The notes under the pieces were generated by a model. It was not told where the DNA came from. It made no database searches and saw only the letters and a program-made list of their open reading frames with translations. 64,000 nt of DNA from an uncultured Rhodoplanes sp. (GTDB lineage: Bacteria; Pseudomonadota; Alphaproteobacteria; Rhizobiales; Xanthobacteraceae), in contig CAKZHN010000179.1 in assembly GCA_936924235.1 (NCBI GenBank), positions 1 through 64,000 on the forward strand, in the 5' to 3' direction. Position 1 is the stretch's first letter; every line of letters starts with the position of its first letter. Made by a program: the position numbers and the translations under genes. This document shows, piece by piece, positions 16,164 to 25,473 of this stretch.

Positions 16164-17135
16164 ATGTCAGGCCGTATCCATGTCACCGTCGCCTGCGACG
16201 AGTTCGATCACATCCGCGGCCTGCTCGACGGCAGCGTGAAAGTCGACGGCGTCGACCTGTCCTTCATCACCGAGCTGACAAACCCCGAGCGGCACGGCCG
16301 CATGGTGCGTGAGCTCGCCTTCGATGTCTGCGAGCTCAACATGCCGACCTATCTGATCGCGCGCGAGCGCGGCGTGCCGATCACGGCGATCCCGGTGTTC
16401 CTGTTCCGCAAGTTCCGGCACGGCAACGTGTTCGTGAATCCAAAAGCGGGCATCGCGTCGCCGAAGGATCTGATCGGCCAGCGCATCGGCTGCGCGACCC
16501 TGCAGCCAGCCAGCAACGTCTGGATCAGCGGCATCATGCAGCAGTACCACGGCGTGCCGCATCGCTCGCAGACCTGGGTGGTCGAGCGGGAGGAAGATGC
16601 GCCGATCGTCCCGCCCGCCGATCTCAAGATCGAGCGCCTGCCGAAGGGCAAGAGCGTGCTCGCGATGCTGCTCGATGGCGAGGTGCCCGCGCTCATGCTG
16701 CCGCAGACGCCGAAGCCGTTGCTCGACGGTGATCCGCGCATTGCGCGTCTGTTTCCGGATTACGTCGCGCAGGAGCGCGCCTACTTCAAGGACACCGGCA
16801 TCTTTCCGATCATGCACGTCACCGCGATCAAGCAGGAGCTGGTCGAACGCTATCCATGGCTGCCCGGGAAACTCTGCGAGGCGTTCGAGACTGCAAAGCA
16901 GATGGGCTATCGGCGGATGGAGAACGTTCGTGTCGTGACCTTGCCGTGGTTCGGTGCCCATTGGGAGGACGAGCGCGCGCTGTTCGGTCCGGACCCCTGG
17001 GCCTACGGTCTTGGCGGCAAGAACCGCGAGATCCTCGACACCGTGGTCCGCTACAGCCACGAGCAGGGCCTGATCGCGCAACGCGTGCCGGTCGAGAGCC
17101 TGTTCGTGGCGGAAAGCGCTGCCGGGAAGGCCTGA
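16164..17135 (+). CDS. 4,5-dihydroxyphthalate decarboxylase-like / PBP2-fold protein
   Basis: A 323-residue protein related to 4,5-dihydroxyphthalate decarboxylase, a family with the periplasmic-binding-protein type 2 fold. Marks are [18 protein letters not shown] at the N-terminus, [13 protein letters not shown], the [11 protein letters not shown] segment and [18 protein letters not shown]. There is no signal peptide, so it is probably cytoplasmic. Start: of two adjacent ATGs the one at 16164 lies five bases after GGAG. The family is heterogeneous, and many members near ABC genes are annotated as binding proteins. With a Rieske oxygenase 5 kb away, a ring-acid decarboxylase is attractive, but neither role is proven. 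Confidence 0.75.
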   Translation: MSGRIHVTVACDEFDHIRGLLDGSVKVDGVDLSFITELTNPERHGRMVRELAFDVCELNMPTYLIARERGVPITAIPVFLFRKFRHGNVFVNPKAGIASPKDLIGQRIGCATLQPASNVWISGIMQQYHGVPHRSQTWVVEREEDAPIVPPADLKIERLPKGKSVLAMLLDGEVPALMLPQTPKPLLDGDPRIARLFPDYVAQERAYFKDTGIFPIMHVTAIKQELVERYPWLPGKLCEAFETAKQMGYRRMENVRVVTLPWFGAHWEDERALFGPDPWAYGLGGKNREILDTVVRYSHEQGLIAQRVPVESLFVAESAAGKA

Positions 17136-17139
17136 TCGA

Positions 17140-17937
17140 TCAATATGCGGCAGACGCCGGCACCAGCCGGAACGACATGATCTGCGGCGCGGTGCGGAAA
17201 TACACCGATTGCAGCTCGGCGGTGTCGCGGAACTTGTTCTGCGTGAGCCGCCGGAAAATCAGATTGGTGACGAGCTCCGGCACATCGAACGGATAAGGAT
17301 CGAGCGCGATGGTCCTGCCGTTGCGCGGCGTGAGCGTCATGCCGGCGCTCTTGCCCGAATAGGACAGCGGCACCGGCTCGATGCGGTCGTCCTTCAGCGT
17401 CTCGGTGCTGCAGATGTAAAGGGAGATCAGGTCCCAGACCTGCAGCAGGTTGTAGTTGGTCGCGAGCTCCTTGGCGTCGAAGCCGTCCGCGATGGGCTTT
17501 TGCTTCTCTTCGTTGCGCCCGATGAAGATCTTGATGTCGGGCGGCAGCGTGCCGCGCTGGATTGCAGGTGGCTGCGTGATCACGCCGTAGCGGCCTTGCC
17601 ACAGCCCGGTGCGGTGCCTGGCGACCATCAGCCCCGCGTACGGATCGATGCTGCCGAGCCAGTCGCCGGCCCATTCGAAGGCCGCGAGCTGCGCCTTGTC
17701 GTTCGGCACCTCGCGATAGCTCGGCGTCTTGCCGGTCTCGGGATTGAGCTGTGGGCTGGTCTCGTAGTTGATCCAGCCGCGGTCGTGATACATCGCCGCC
17801 CGCACCATCGACCCATAGGGGCGAGGCTTTTCGAACTTGTCGTTGCCCCAGTGGCTCGCAAACAGCCCGGAAAGCTGGGCGTGATCGTTCTGCGTGATCA
17901 TGACGATCGAGCCGTCGGATTCGTAGCGGACGATCAT
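17140..17937 (-). CDS. DUF3891 family protein
   Basis: A 265-residue soluble protein of the uncharacterised DUF3891 family. Recognisable segments are [31 protein letters not shown], and [13 protein letters not shown], where an HD-like His-Asp pair recalls metal-dependent phosphohydrolases. [22 protein letters not shown] follows. The gene lies four bases from the stop of the convergent gene at 17135. No function is established and I do not assign one. Start ATG at 17937 with AGGCG upstream. Confidence 0.78.
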   Translation of the reverse strand: MIVRYESDGSIVMITQNDHAQLSGLFASHWGNDKFEKPRPYGSMVRAAMYHDRGWINYETSPQLNPETGKTPSYREVPNDKAQLAAFEWAGDWLGSIDPYAGLMVARHRTGLWQGRYGVITQPPAIQRGTLPPDIKIFIGRNEEKQKPIADGFDAKELATNYNLLQVWDLISLYICSTETLKDDRIEPVPLSYSGKSAGMTLTPRNGRTIALDPYPFDVPELVTNLIFRRLTQNKFRDTAELQSVYFRTAPQIMSFRLVPASAAY

Positions 17938-18111
17938 GGGCGCCTGCTGGAGTTATTGAGGTTCTGGACCGGCATCGAAATCCATAAAGGACGCGATTTA
18001 TGGCGGCAACGGCGTGCCATGCATATCCGGCAGGCTATCTTGAATATGACGACAGGGCCGCGCGAAGCCGCTAAAATGGCCGCAACAATCCCGTTCAAGC
18101 CGGAGTTCGCC

Positions 18112-19335
18112 ATGTCGACCGCCGTTTCCACGAAATCCTCGCCCAAGCCCGCCCAGGTGCTGAAAGACGCCGATTTCAACTGGGAGGACCCGCTTGGCCT
18201 CGAAGGCGACCTCACCGAAGAGGAGCGCATGGTGCGCGACAGCGCCCGCGCCTTCTCCCAGGACAAGCTGATGCCGCGGGTGCGGCTGTCCTGGCGCGAC
18301 GAGAAGGTCGACAAGGATCTGCTGCCCGAGATGGGCGCGCTCGGCCTTCTTGGCCCGACCATCCCGGAGGAGTACGGCGGCGCCGGCCTCGGCTATGTGG
18401 CCTATGGCCTGATCGCCCGCGAGATCGAGCGGGTCGATTCCGGATATCGCTCGACCTTGTCGGTGCAGTCGTCGCTGGTGATGCACCCGATCTATGCCTA
18501 CGGCACCGAGGCGCAGAAGAAGAAGTATCTGCCCAAGCTCGCCAAGGCCGAGCTGATCGGCTGCTTCGGCCTGACCGAGCCGGACTACGGCTCCGATCCG
18601 GGCTCGATGGTGACGCGCGCCGAGAAGGTGCCGAACGGCTTCAAGCTCAATGGCGCCAAGATGTGGATCTCGAATGCGCCGATTGCCGACATCGCGATCG
18701 TCTGGGCAAAGCTCGAAGGCAAGATCCGCGGCTTCATCGTCGAGCGCGGCACCAAGGGCTTCTCGACGCCGAAGGTGGAAGGCAAGCTTTCGCTGCGCAC
18801 CTCGGTCACCGGCGAGATCGTGCTGGAAGACGCCGTGGTGCCGGAGGAGAACCTGCTGCCGAACGTGTCGGGCCTCGCCGGTCCGTTCGGCTGCCTCAAC
18901 ATGGCGCGCTACGGCATCGCCTGGGGCGCGATGGGCGCCGCCGAGTTCTGCTGGCACGCGGCACGGCAATACGTGCTCGACCGCAAGCAGTTCAACCGGC
19001 CGCTCGCCGCCAACCAGCTGGTGCAGAAGAAGCTCGCCGACATGCAGACCGAGATCGCGCTCGGCCTGCGCGGTGCGCTCGCGCTCGGCCGCATGCTCGA
19101 AGCCGGCAAGTGCGCGCCGCCGTCGATCTCGCTGATGAAACGCAACAACACCGGCAAGGCGCTCGACATCGCCCGTGTTGCTCGCGACATGCACGGCGGC
19201 AACGGCATCTCCGATGAGTTCCACGTGATGCGCGTGATGTGCAACCTCGAGACCGTGAACACCTACGAGGGCACCCACGACATCCACGCGCTGATCCTCG
19301 GCCGTGCCCAGACGGGAATCCAGGCGTTCATGTGA
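18112..19335 (+). CDS. gcdH: Glutaryl-CoA dehydrogenase (acyl-CoA dehydrogenase family)
   Basis: A 407-residue flavoprotein catalysing oxidative decarboxylation of glutaryl-CoA to crotonyl-CoA in lysine, tryptophan and aromatic (benzoyl-CoA) degradation. Acyl-CoA dehydrogenase signatures are [15 protein letters not shown] and [12 protein letters not shown]. The catalytic Glu lies in [22 protein letters not shown], the C-terminus characteristic of Gcd[18 protein letters not shown] also matches GcdH rather than short-chain dehydrogenases. The ATG at 18112 has GGAG six bases upstream; an in-frame ATG twelve codons earlier is less likely. No CaiB-type transferase or LysR regulator, which often accompany gcdH, is adjacent. 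Confidence 0.88.
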   Translation: MSTAVSTKSSPKPAQVLKDADFNWEDPLGLEGDLTEEERMVRDSARAFSQDKLMPRVRLSWRDEKVDKDLLPEMGALGLLGPTIPEEYGGAGLGYVAYGLIAREIERVDSGYRSTLSVQSSLVMHPIYAYGTEAQKKKYLPKLAKAELIGCFGLTEPDYGSDPGSMVTRAEKVPNGFKLNGAKMWISNAPIADIAIVWAKLEGKIRGFIVERGTKGFSTPKVEGKLSLRTSVTGEIVLEDAVVPEENLLPNVSGLAGPFGCLNMARYGIAWGAMGAAEFCWHAARQYVLDRKQFNRPLAANQLVQKKLADMQTEIALGLRGALALGRMLEAGKCAPPSISLMKRNNTGKALDIARVARDMHGGNGISDEFHVMRVMCNLETVNTYEGTHDIHALILGRAQTGIQAFM

Positions 19336-19345
19336 TCGATCGCGC

Positions 19346-20119
19346 GTGGACGTTCATACGTTTCTTGTTCTGCTCGGCACGGGAGTTGCGGGCGGCGTGA
19401 TGGCCGCCCTGGTCGGCGGCGCCTCGGTCATCACGTTTCCGGTGCTGCTCGCGGTGGGCCTGCCGCCGGTCACCGCCACCGCGTCGAATCTCATCGCGGT
19501 CAGCGGCGGCAATTTTCTCGCCGCGATGACCGACCGCGGCAACCTGCCGCCGTTCAACCGCGCCTTTGTCGGCCTGATCGTCGCCTCCATCTTCGGCGCC
19601 CTGATCGGCGCGGTGCTGCTGCTGGCGACGCCGTCGCGAATGTTCGAGCAGCTCATCCCGGTCCTGCTCGGTCTCGCCACCATCCTGTTCGGCTTCGCGC
19701 GCCAGATCACCCAGTGGATGCGGGCGCGTGCGAAGGCGCGCGGCCAGGATGACTGGAAGATCAGTGTCACCAGCGTGCCGCTCGTGCTGCCGATCTCGAT
19801 CTATGGCGGCTATTTCGGCGCAGGCGCCGGCACGTTGCTCCTTGGCGTGCTGACGATAGCGACCGAAGGCAATTACCGCCGCGCCAACGTCGCCAAGAAC
19901 CTGGTGTCGAGCCTCAACACGGTCGCGGCGTCGGTCTGGTTCATCATCCACGGCGCGGTGAGCTGGCCGCAGACCTTGTCGATGATGCTCGGCTGCCTGG
20001 TCGGCGGCTTTTGCGGCGCACACCTGTCGCGCCGCCTGCCGCATGAGTTCATGCGATTCGTGGTGATCGGCGTCGGCGCGCTGCTGACCGTGGTCTTCGC
20101 CTGGAAATACTGGTTCTAG
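19346..20119 (+). CDS. TauE/SafE family (TSUP) membrane permease
   Basis: A 257-residue integral membrane protein of the TauE/SafE sulfite/sulfonate exporter family. It has two homologous halves: GVAGGVMAALVGGASVITFPVLLAVGLPP near the start and GGYFGAGAGTLLLGVLTIATEGNYRRANVAKN in the centre, with about eight predicted helices. The start is a GTG ten bases after the gcdH stop without a good ribosome site, so translation may depend on re-initiation from gcdH. Members export sulfite, sulfoacetate or other organic anions; the substrate here is unknown. Its stop overlaps the stop of the convergent gene by four bases. Confidence 0.8.
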   Translation: MDVHTFLVLLGTGVAGGVMAALVGGASVITFPVLLAVGLPPVTATASNLIAVSGGNFLAAMTDRGNLPPFNRAFVGLIVASIFGALIGAVLLLATPSRMFEQLIPVLLGLATILFGFARQITQWMRARAKARGQDDWKISVTSVPLVLPISIYGGYFGAGAGTLLLGVLTIATEGNYRRANVAKNLVSSLNTVAASVWFIIHGAVSWPQTLSMMLGCLVGGFCGAHLSRRLPHEFMRFVVIGVGALLTVVFAWKYWF

Positions 20120-20955
20120 ATGCGCTTGGCCAACTCCACCAGCCGCTTGGTCATGGCGCTGTTCGGGTCGGCCATGGGATCGCAGATGGTGAAATGATTG
20201 AGGCCCGGGATCGCTTCGTAGCGGGTCTCGACGCCCTTGGCGCGCCACGCGTCGGCAATCGTCTTGCTGTGCCGCAGGAACTCCGACGACTCGTCGCCGC
20301 CGACCACGGCGTCGAGCACGTGGCCCGTTCCGACCGGCCAGAACAGCGGCGAGATGCGCCTGGCCTCCGCGGCGTCGAGCTTGAACTCGGCGTTGCCGGA
20401 GAGATGCATCAGCACTTCGAGGTCGTAGAGCCCGGAGATCGCGTAGCCGACCGTGATCAGGTCGGCCGGCGCACTCGCATCGAGTTTCTTCCAATCGGTC
20501 GCCATCATGCAGGCCGCGAGATGTCCGCCGGCCGAATGGCCGCTGACCATGATGCGCTGGCCGAGCTTCTTCCAGAGGGCGAGGCACGCCGCCTGGGTCT
20601 GCTCGATGATTTGGCCGATGCTGACCTGCGGCACGAGATCGTAGCCCGACACCGCGACGGTGACGCCGTGGGCGTTCATGCCGCGCGCTACCTGGCTGAA
20701 GCTCGACGGTTCCAGCGAGCGCCAATAGCCGCCATGGATGAACAGAACCAGCGGGCCTTTGCCGCCGCCGCGCGGCTTGAAGATGTCGATGGTCTGGCGC
20801 GGGGAGGGGCCGTATTTCAGGCCGATCTCGGTGCGGCCCTCTTTCGTGGCTTCGTCCCGATAGGCGGCGCCTTCGCGCACCCAGCGCTCGAAAATCTGCG
20901 GATGCTCGGGCACCCGCGCGCGGTTGTTGTACTCAACCTCGTAGTCGATCGCCAT
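20116..20955 (-). CDS. Alpha/beta hydrolase (esterase / kynurenine formamidase-like)
   Basis: A 279-residue alpha/beta hydrolase of the BD-FAE / hormone-sensitive-lipase-like type. The oxyanion segment is FIHGGYWRSLE and the nucleophile elbow is GHSAGGH. An acid residue probably lies in GGDESSEF and the His in GLNHFTI. This HGGYW plus GHSAGG combination is shared with bacterial kynurenine formamidase and small esterases. The ATG at 20955 has GGGAG upstream. No tryptophan-pathway neighbours other than gcdH are present, so esterase versus formamidase is unresolved. Confidence 0.85.
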   Translation of the reverse strand: MAIDYEVEYNNRARVPEHPQIFERWVREGAAYRDEATKEGRTEIGLKYGPSPRQTIDIFKPRGGGKGPLVLFIHGGYWRSLEPSSFSQVARGMNAHGVTVAVSGYDLVPQVSIGQIIEQTQAACLALWKKLGQRIMVSGHSAGGHLAACMMATDWKKLDASAPADLITVGYAISGLYDLEVLMHLSGNAEFKLDAAEARRISPLFWPVGTGHVLDAVVGGDESSEFLRHSKTIADAWRAKGVETRYEAIPGLNHFTICDPMADPNSAMTKRLVELAKRI

Positions 20956-21000
20956 GAAACGCTCCCGCCGACAGTAATCGCGGCAGGAGATTGCGGCATT

Positions 21001-21135
21001 CGTGTCCCGGGCGCAACGCAGCACAAGCGCAGCGCAGTGATGCGTTGCAGACCCGGGACCGTCTCGAAGGCGGTGTCTGGAACGGCCCCGGATCTGCGGC
21101 GCACCGCTATCGCGCTGCGCCGCGCCCGGGACATG
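21001..21135. repeat. Intergenic palindromic repeat, family A, copy 1
   Basis: A 135-base element between the hydrolase at 20116 and the VWA gene. The ends are inverted (CGTGTCCCGGGCGC at 21001 and a near-match to its complement at 21122-21135). An inner palindrome pairs GTCCCGGG at 21004 with CCCGGGAC at 21052. A second copy with the same ends and the same GCAGAC-CCGGGAC core lies at 59723-59856. It would fold into a cruciform or a strong RNA structure. No coding sequence is seen in it. Confidence 0.85.
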
Positions 21136-21141
21136 GAGCCG

Positions 21142-22281
21142 CTACCGCTTGATCTGCACTTTGAGCGTCTCGGCGACCGCGCGGTCGAACGAGTCGGCGG
21201 GCTTGGCCGGTGCGTTCTTGCGCTGATCCGCCACGTAGGCGTCGCGCTTCTTGACCAGCTCGGCCATGCGGTCGTTGAGGGTCTTGCGCTCGGCGGCGTT
21301 CTTGTCGATCGCGGCCTGGCGCTGCTCGGGCTTCAGCGTGCGCAGGTTGTCCGGCAGGTCGTCGTCCTTGACGCTGTCGAGCTTCTGGCGGCCCGACGTG
21401 ACGTCGGCGACGAGATCGCCGCGGCCGGTCACGGCCTCGTTCATGCGCGAGCCGCTCTTGTTGAGATAGCCCGCCATTTCGGATGCGACCGCGCGCGGCG
21501 CCGACGCGTACTGGCCGACCTTCTGCTCGACGCTGGAGCGTTGCGCGCGCGGACCGTACGGGATCACGGTGCCGTTGATGTGGCCCTGCAACTCGATGAT
21601 CTCGGTGTCCCACGGCGTCTCGATCACCAGGATCTGGCCACCGTCCTGCGGGATCGGGATGTAGCGGCCGTCGCCGCGCTGGGCGATCTCGCGCCACACC
21701 CGCTCGGTGTCGCGCGCGCCGCCGGCCTGCACGGCGTTGACCACGATGCCGCGATCACGCGCCATGCGGACCACGTCGGGGTACTTGGTGTCCTGCTTGT
21801 AGTCCATGTGCGGCGGCGCGTCGCCGACCAGGAACATGATGCGGCAGATCTCGGAGCCTTGCGTCCAGCTGAGCTTCGTGACGCCGATCTCCATCGCCTC
21901 GTTGACGCTTTCCGGCCAGTCGCCGCCGCCTTGCGCCTGAAGCAGCAGCAGCTTGGCATAGAGATCCTGGATATCGGTGGTGAGGTCGAACGTCTTGGTG
22001 ACGTACTCGTCGCCGATGTCGCGATAGGCGACGAGGCCCATGCGGATTTCGGCGTCGGGGTTGGTGTCGGCGATCGCGGTGGCGATCGACCAGATCTTGC
22101 GCTTGGCGCCTTCGATCAACGGTCCCATCGAGCCGGTGGTGTCGAGCACGAAGGCGACCTCGACCACGGGCTTGCCGAGGCGCCTGATATCCGGCTCCGC
22201 CGGATCGGCGAAGGCGGCAGTGAAGGTGAGAGCGGCAGCGACCGACGCGGGCGCAAGCGCCCGGGCAATAGTGGACAACAT
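21142..22281 (-). CDS. Exported von Willebrand factor type A domain protein
   Basis: A 379-residue protein with a signal peptide (residues about 1-26, ending AFA-DP). A VWA domain follows from residue 38, with an intact MIDAS metal motif DTTGSM and later MGLVAYRDIGDEY and FLVGDAPPHMDY. The C-terminal 120 residues are charged and probably helical, including the QAAIDKNAAERKTLNDRMAE region. The ATG at 22281 has GGAGGG upstream. VWA proteins of this kind bind protein partners in a metal-dependent way at the cell surface or periplasm; the partner is unknown. It is divergent from mtnA across a 203-base gap. Confidence 0.86.
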   Translation of the reverse strand: MLSTIARALAPASVAAALTFTAAFADPAEPDIRRLGKPVVEVAFVLDTTGSMGPLIEGAKRKIWSIATAIADTNPDAEIRMGLVAYRDIGDEYVTKTFDLTTDIQDLYAKLLLLQAQGGGDWPESVNEAMEIGVTKLSWTQGSEICRIMFLVGDAPPHMDYKQDTKYPDVVRMARDRGIVVNAVQAGGARDTERVWREIAQRGDGRYIPIPQDGGQILVIETPWDTEIIELQGHINGTVIPYGPRAQRSSVEQKVGQYASAPRAVASEMAGYLNKSGSRMNEAVTGRGDLVADVTSGRQKLDSVKDDDLPDNLRTLKPEQRQAAIDKNAAERKTLNDRMAELVKKRDAYVADQRKNAPAKPADSFDRAVAETLKVQIKR

Positions 22282-22484
22282 GGATGTTTCCCTCCGGATA
22301 GCCTTCCGACGCCGGAAAGGATTCCTGCCCTTCGCGACGCGCCGTGGTCCGGATTGCGGCCGGGCATCGGCGGAATGTGGGCGGATTGCGACCCGGGGAT
22401 GAACGGCCGGACAGGCGCTGCGGAATTGCTGGGCCGATGTTGTTCCGATTGCGGCGCGGCGGGCAAAGTGGCACTGAGTCCGGC

Positions 22485-23585
22485 ATGAAGGTCAACGGCA
22501 CACACACCCGCACCATCTGGCTCGAAGCCGACGGCTGGTCGGTCGGCATCATCGACCAGACCATGCTGCCGCATCGGTACACGACGCTTCGGCTGACCAC
22601 GCTCGCCGAGGCCGCGCACGCCATCAAGTCGATGCAGGTGCGCGGCGCCCCATTAATCGGTGCCGCGGCCGCTTACGGCATGTGCCTCGCGCTGCGCGCC
22701 GACGCCTCCGACGAGCACATCGAGAAGGCTTACGCGGTGCTGCATGCGACGCGGCCGACCGCGATCAATCTGAAATGGGCGCTCGATGAGATGGTGGCCG
22801 CGGTGCGCAACCAGCCGCGCGAGGCTCGCGTCGCTGCTGCCTACCGCCGCGCTGCCGAGATCGCCGACGAGGACGTGGCAATCTGCCAGGCCATGGGCCG
22901 CCACGGTCTGAAGCTGATCGAGGAGATCGCCGCGCGCAAAAAAGGCGAGCCGGTCAACGTGCTGACCCATTGCAACGCCGGCTGGCTCGCGACCGTGGAC
23001 TATGGCACCGCGACTGCGCCGATCTATGCGGCCCACGACAGCGGCATCCCGATCCATGTCTGGGTCGACGAGACGCGGCCGCGCAACCAGGGCGCTTCGC
23101 TCACCGCGTGGGAGCTCGGCCATCACGGCGTCAAGCACACCGTGATCGCCGACAACACCGGCGGCCATCTGATGCAGCACGGCATGGTCGATCTGGCGAT
23201 CGTCGGCACCGACCGCGTTACCGCGCAGGGCGACGTCTGCAACAAGATCGGCACGTATCTCAAAGCGCTGGCCGCCAAAGACAACGGCGTACCGTTCTAT
23301 GTGGCGCTGCCATCGCCGACCATCGACTTCGCGGTGTCCGACGGCGTCGCCGAGATTCCGATCGAGCAGCGCGCGGGCGAAGAGCAGTCCACCATGACCG
23401 GCCGCACCGCCGACGGCCGGATCGAGACCGTGCAGGTGGTGCCGGACGGCTCGCCGGTCGCGAACTATGCGTTCGACGTGACGCCGGCGCGGCTGGTGAC
23501 CGGATTGATCACGGAGCGCGGCGTGCTGAGGGCATCGCGCGAGGGCTTGCGGGCGGCGTTTCCGGAGCGTGCGGGAGAGAAGTGA
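22485..23585 (+). CDS. mtnA: S-methyl-5-thioribose-1-phosphate isomerase
   Basis: A 366-residue enzyme converting methylthioribose-1-phosphate to methylthioribulose-1-phosphate in the methionine salvage pathway. The family signatures are complete: [28 protein letters not shown], the catalytic Cys in [11 protein letters not shown], the catalytic Asp in [20 protein letters not shown], and [18 protein letters not shown]. The length matches the family (about 360). It is an eIF2B-alpha relative, but these motifs select MtnA. The other salvage genes (mtnK, mtnP, mtnB/C/D) are not here. The start of the next gene overlaps its stop as TGATG. Confidence 0.93.
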   Translation: MKVNGTHTRTIWLEADGWSVGIIDQTMLPHRYTTLRLTTLAEAAHAIKSMQVRGAPLIGAAAAYGMCLALRADASDEHIEKAYAVLHATRPTAINLKWALDEMVAAVRNQPREARVAAAYRRAAEIADEDVAICQAMGRHGLKLIEEIAARKKGEPVNVLTHCNAGWLATVDYGTATAPIYAAHDSGIPIHVWVDETRPRNQGASLTAWELGHHGVKHTVIADNTGGHLMQHGMVDLAIVGTDRVTAQGDVCNKIGTYLKALAAKDNGVPFYVALPSPTIDFAVSDGVAEIPIEQRAGEEQSTMTGRTADGRIETVQVVPDGSPVANYAFDVTPARLVTGLITERGVLRASREGLRAAFPERAGEK

Positions 23586-24820
23586 TGCGGTTCGGCACAG
23601 TTGCGGCGCTGGTGTTCGCGAGCTGGGTCCTGGCGGCGCCCGCGCTTGCGGACGAGCAGGTCAAGCCGATCCTCGACAGCGCCGAGAAGCTCAAGCCCGA
23701 CGCGATCAAGGTCTGGGAGCGCCTGATCAGCGTCGACTCCGGCACCGGCGATGCCGAAGGCGTCAATGCGGTCGGCGCCGTCGCGGTCGAGGAGCTGACC
23801 AGGCTCGGCGCTTCGATCGAGCTGGTGCCGAACACACCTGCGGCAGGCGGCGATAACATCGTCGCGAGCCTTACGGGCACGGGCCAGGGCAAGGTGCTGC
23901 TGATGGCGCACATGGACACGGTGTTCGCCAAGGGTGCCGTGGCGCAGCGGCCGTTCCGCATCGAAGGCGGCCGCGCCTATGGGCCGGGGGTGTCGGACGA
24001 CAAGGCCGGGATCGTCATCGGGCTCACCACGCTGAAGATCCTCAACGAGCTGAAGTTCAAGGACTACGCGCGGATCACGCTGTTTCTCAACACCAACGAG
24101 GAAACCGGTTCGCGCGGCTCGCGCGCGCTGATCGAGAAGCTGGCGAAAGAGCACGACGTCACGCTCAATCTCGAAGGCGGCCGCACCGGTGACGGCATCA
24201 CGGTTTGGCGCAAGGGCTCCGGCACCATCAGGGTCGAGGTGAAGGGCCGGTCGTCGCACGCGGGCGGATCGCCGGAGCTCGGCCGCAATGCGGTGATGGA
24301 GCTGATGCATCAGGTGCTGCAGCTCAGCAGGCTTGGCGACGAGACCAAGGGCACCACGGTCAACTTCACGGTGGTGAAGGGCGGCGACCGTAAGAACGTC
24401 ATTCCGGACTTCGCCACGGCCGACGCCGACGTGCGCGCCGTGGTGTCGGAGGAATTTGACCGCGTCGAACGCGACGTCGCCGCCACCATCAAGAACAAGC
24501 TCATTCCCGACACCGAGGTGACGGCGACGCTGACGCGGACCTTTCCGGTGATGCCGCAGAACGCACAGATCGACGCGCTCGCCGTCATGGCGCAGCGCAT
24601 CTATGGCGAGCTTGGCAAAAGGCTGACGCTGGGGGGCTCCGGCGGCGCCGCCGATTCGAGCCTCGCCGCCGGCGTGTTCAAGCCGACGCTCGACGGCCTG
24701 AGCATGATCGGCTCCGGCGCCCACACCGAACGCGAGTATGCCGAGGTCGACAGCATGGTGCCGCGGCTCTATCTGTTGACCCGGATGGTGATGGAGCTTG
24801 GCCGCAAGCCAAGAAATTGA
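23585..24820 (+). CDS. Exported M20-family metallopeptidase (glutamate carboxypeptidase-like)
   Basis: A 411-residue zinc peptidase of the M20/M25/M40 family with a signal peptide ([19 protein letters not shown], cleavage after ALA). All metal and catalytic residues are visible: His in MAHMDTV with its Asp, bridging Asp in GVSDDKAG, the EE pair in NTNEETGS, an acidic ligand in LNLEGGR and the last His in GAHTEREY. The dimerisation domain sits between about residues 210 and 320 (SSHAGGSPELGRNAV). It resembles carboxypeptidase G2, which cleaves C-terminal glutamate from folates or peptides. It is translationally coupled to mtnA, but no metabolic link is obvious. Confidence 0.88.
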   Translation: MRFGTVAALVFASWVLAAPALADEQVKPILDSAEKLKPDAIKVWERLISVDSGTGDAEGVNAVGAVAVEELTRLGASIELVPNTPAAGGDNIVASLTGTGQGKVLLMAHMDTVFAKGAVAQRPFRIEGGRAYGPGVSDDKAGIVIGLTTLKILNELKFKDYARITLFLNTNEETGSRGSRALIEKLAKEHDVTLNLEGGRTGDGITVWRKGSGTIRVEVKGRSSHAGGSPELGRNAVMELMHQVLQLSRLGDETKGTTVNFTVVKGGDRKNVIPDFATADADVRAVVSEEFDRVERDVAATIKNKLIPDTEVTATLTRTFPVMPQNAQIDALAVMAQRIYGELGKRLTLGGSGGAADSSLAAGVFKPTLDGLSMIGSGAHTEREYAEVDSMVPRLYLLTRMVMELGRKPRN

Positions 24821-24824
24821 AGCC

Positions 24825-25313
24825 ATGAGTCTGCCGCTCGGGAAATTCGCCGAGGTTCCGGTCGACGGCCGGCAGTCGCAGACCGCGCTGAAGATCGCGC
24901 GCGGCGCCGCGCGGCTGCTGCACGCCCACGGCTATTGCGTGGTCAGCGAGCTGCCGCTTGCTTCGGGCCGGCGGGCGGATCTCGTGGCGCTCGGCCGCGA
25001 CGGCGAAATCTGGATCGTCGAGATCAAGTCCTCGGTCGCGGACTTCCGCGCCGACCAGAAATGGATGGACTACCGGCTGCATTGCGACCGGCTGTTCTTC
25101 GCCACCACGGTCGAGGTGCCGTGCGAAATCTTTCCGCCGGACACCGGGCTGATCGTGGCCGACGCGTTCGGCGCCCAGATCGTCTGCGAGGCGCCCGAGC
25201 ACCGGCTGCATGCGGCGACTAGAAAGAGCATGACGCTCAGCATCGCGCGGGCCGCGGCGCTCCGTTTGCAGTCATTGGCCGACCCGGCGGGGCCGTATCA
25301 GGGCGAATTCTGA
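24825..25313 (+). CDS. mmcB: MmcB family putative DNA repair endonuclease
   Basis: A 162-residue protein of the MmcB family (formerly DUF1052), a PD-(D/E)XK-like fold linked to DNA-damage survival in Caulobacter. The nuclease-type core is visible: [29 protein letters not shown], where D and the E-x-K pair fit the motif, followed by [22 protein letters not shown]. The ATG at 24825 follows the peptidase stop by four bases; upstream in-frame starts would overlap. A LexA-type operator is not seen just upstream, as the gene sits in an operon. Confidence 0.83.
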   Translation: MSLPLGKFAEVPVDGRQSQTALKIARGAARLLHAHGYCVVSELPLASGRRADLVALGRDGEIWIVEIKSSVADFRADQKWMDYRLHCDRLFFATTVEVPCEIFPPDTGLIVADAFGAQIVCEAPEHRLHAATRKSMTLSIARAAALRLQSLADPAGPYQGEF

Positions 25314-25473
25314 CTGGTGCAATGGCCGAGTCTCGCGGCTCCCGGTCTGCAAAATCGCAACGACGTTTTCGGAACCGATGTGGTTAACGGTTCGATTACC
25401 GGAATCTGAAAGATTTGCGCCCGTCCAAGCTGCATTTTCAGCCCCGTACGCGGGAAACGGACGCGAGCGATCC

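Noticed and set aside
21001..21135. Family A repeat as a CRISPR or tRNA-like element
   Set aside because: No regularly spaced direct repeats and no cloverleaf; it is a nested palindrome with a distant second copy.
20194..22488. Plus-strand open frame of 764 codons
   Set aside because: Antisense to the alpha/beta hydrolase and VWA genes, both of which have motifs and ribosome sites.
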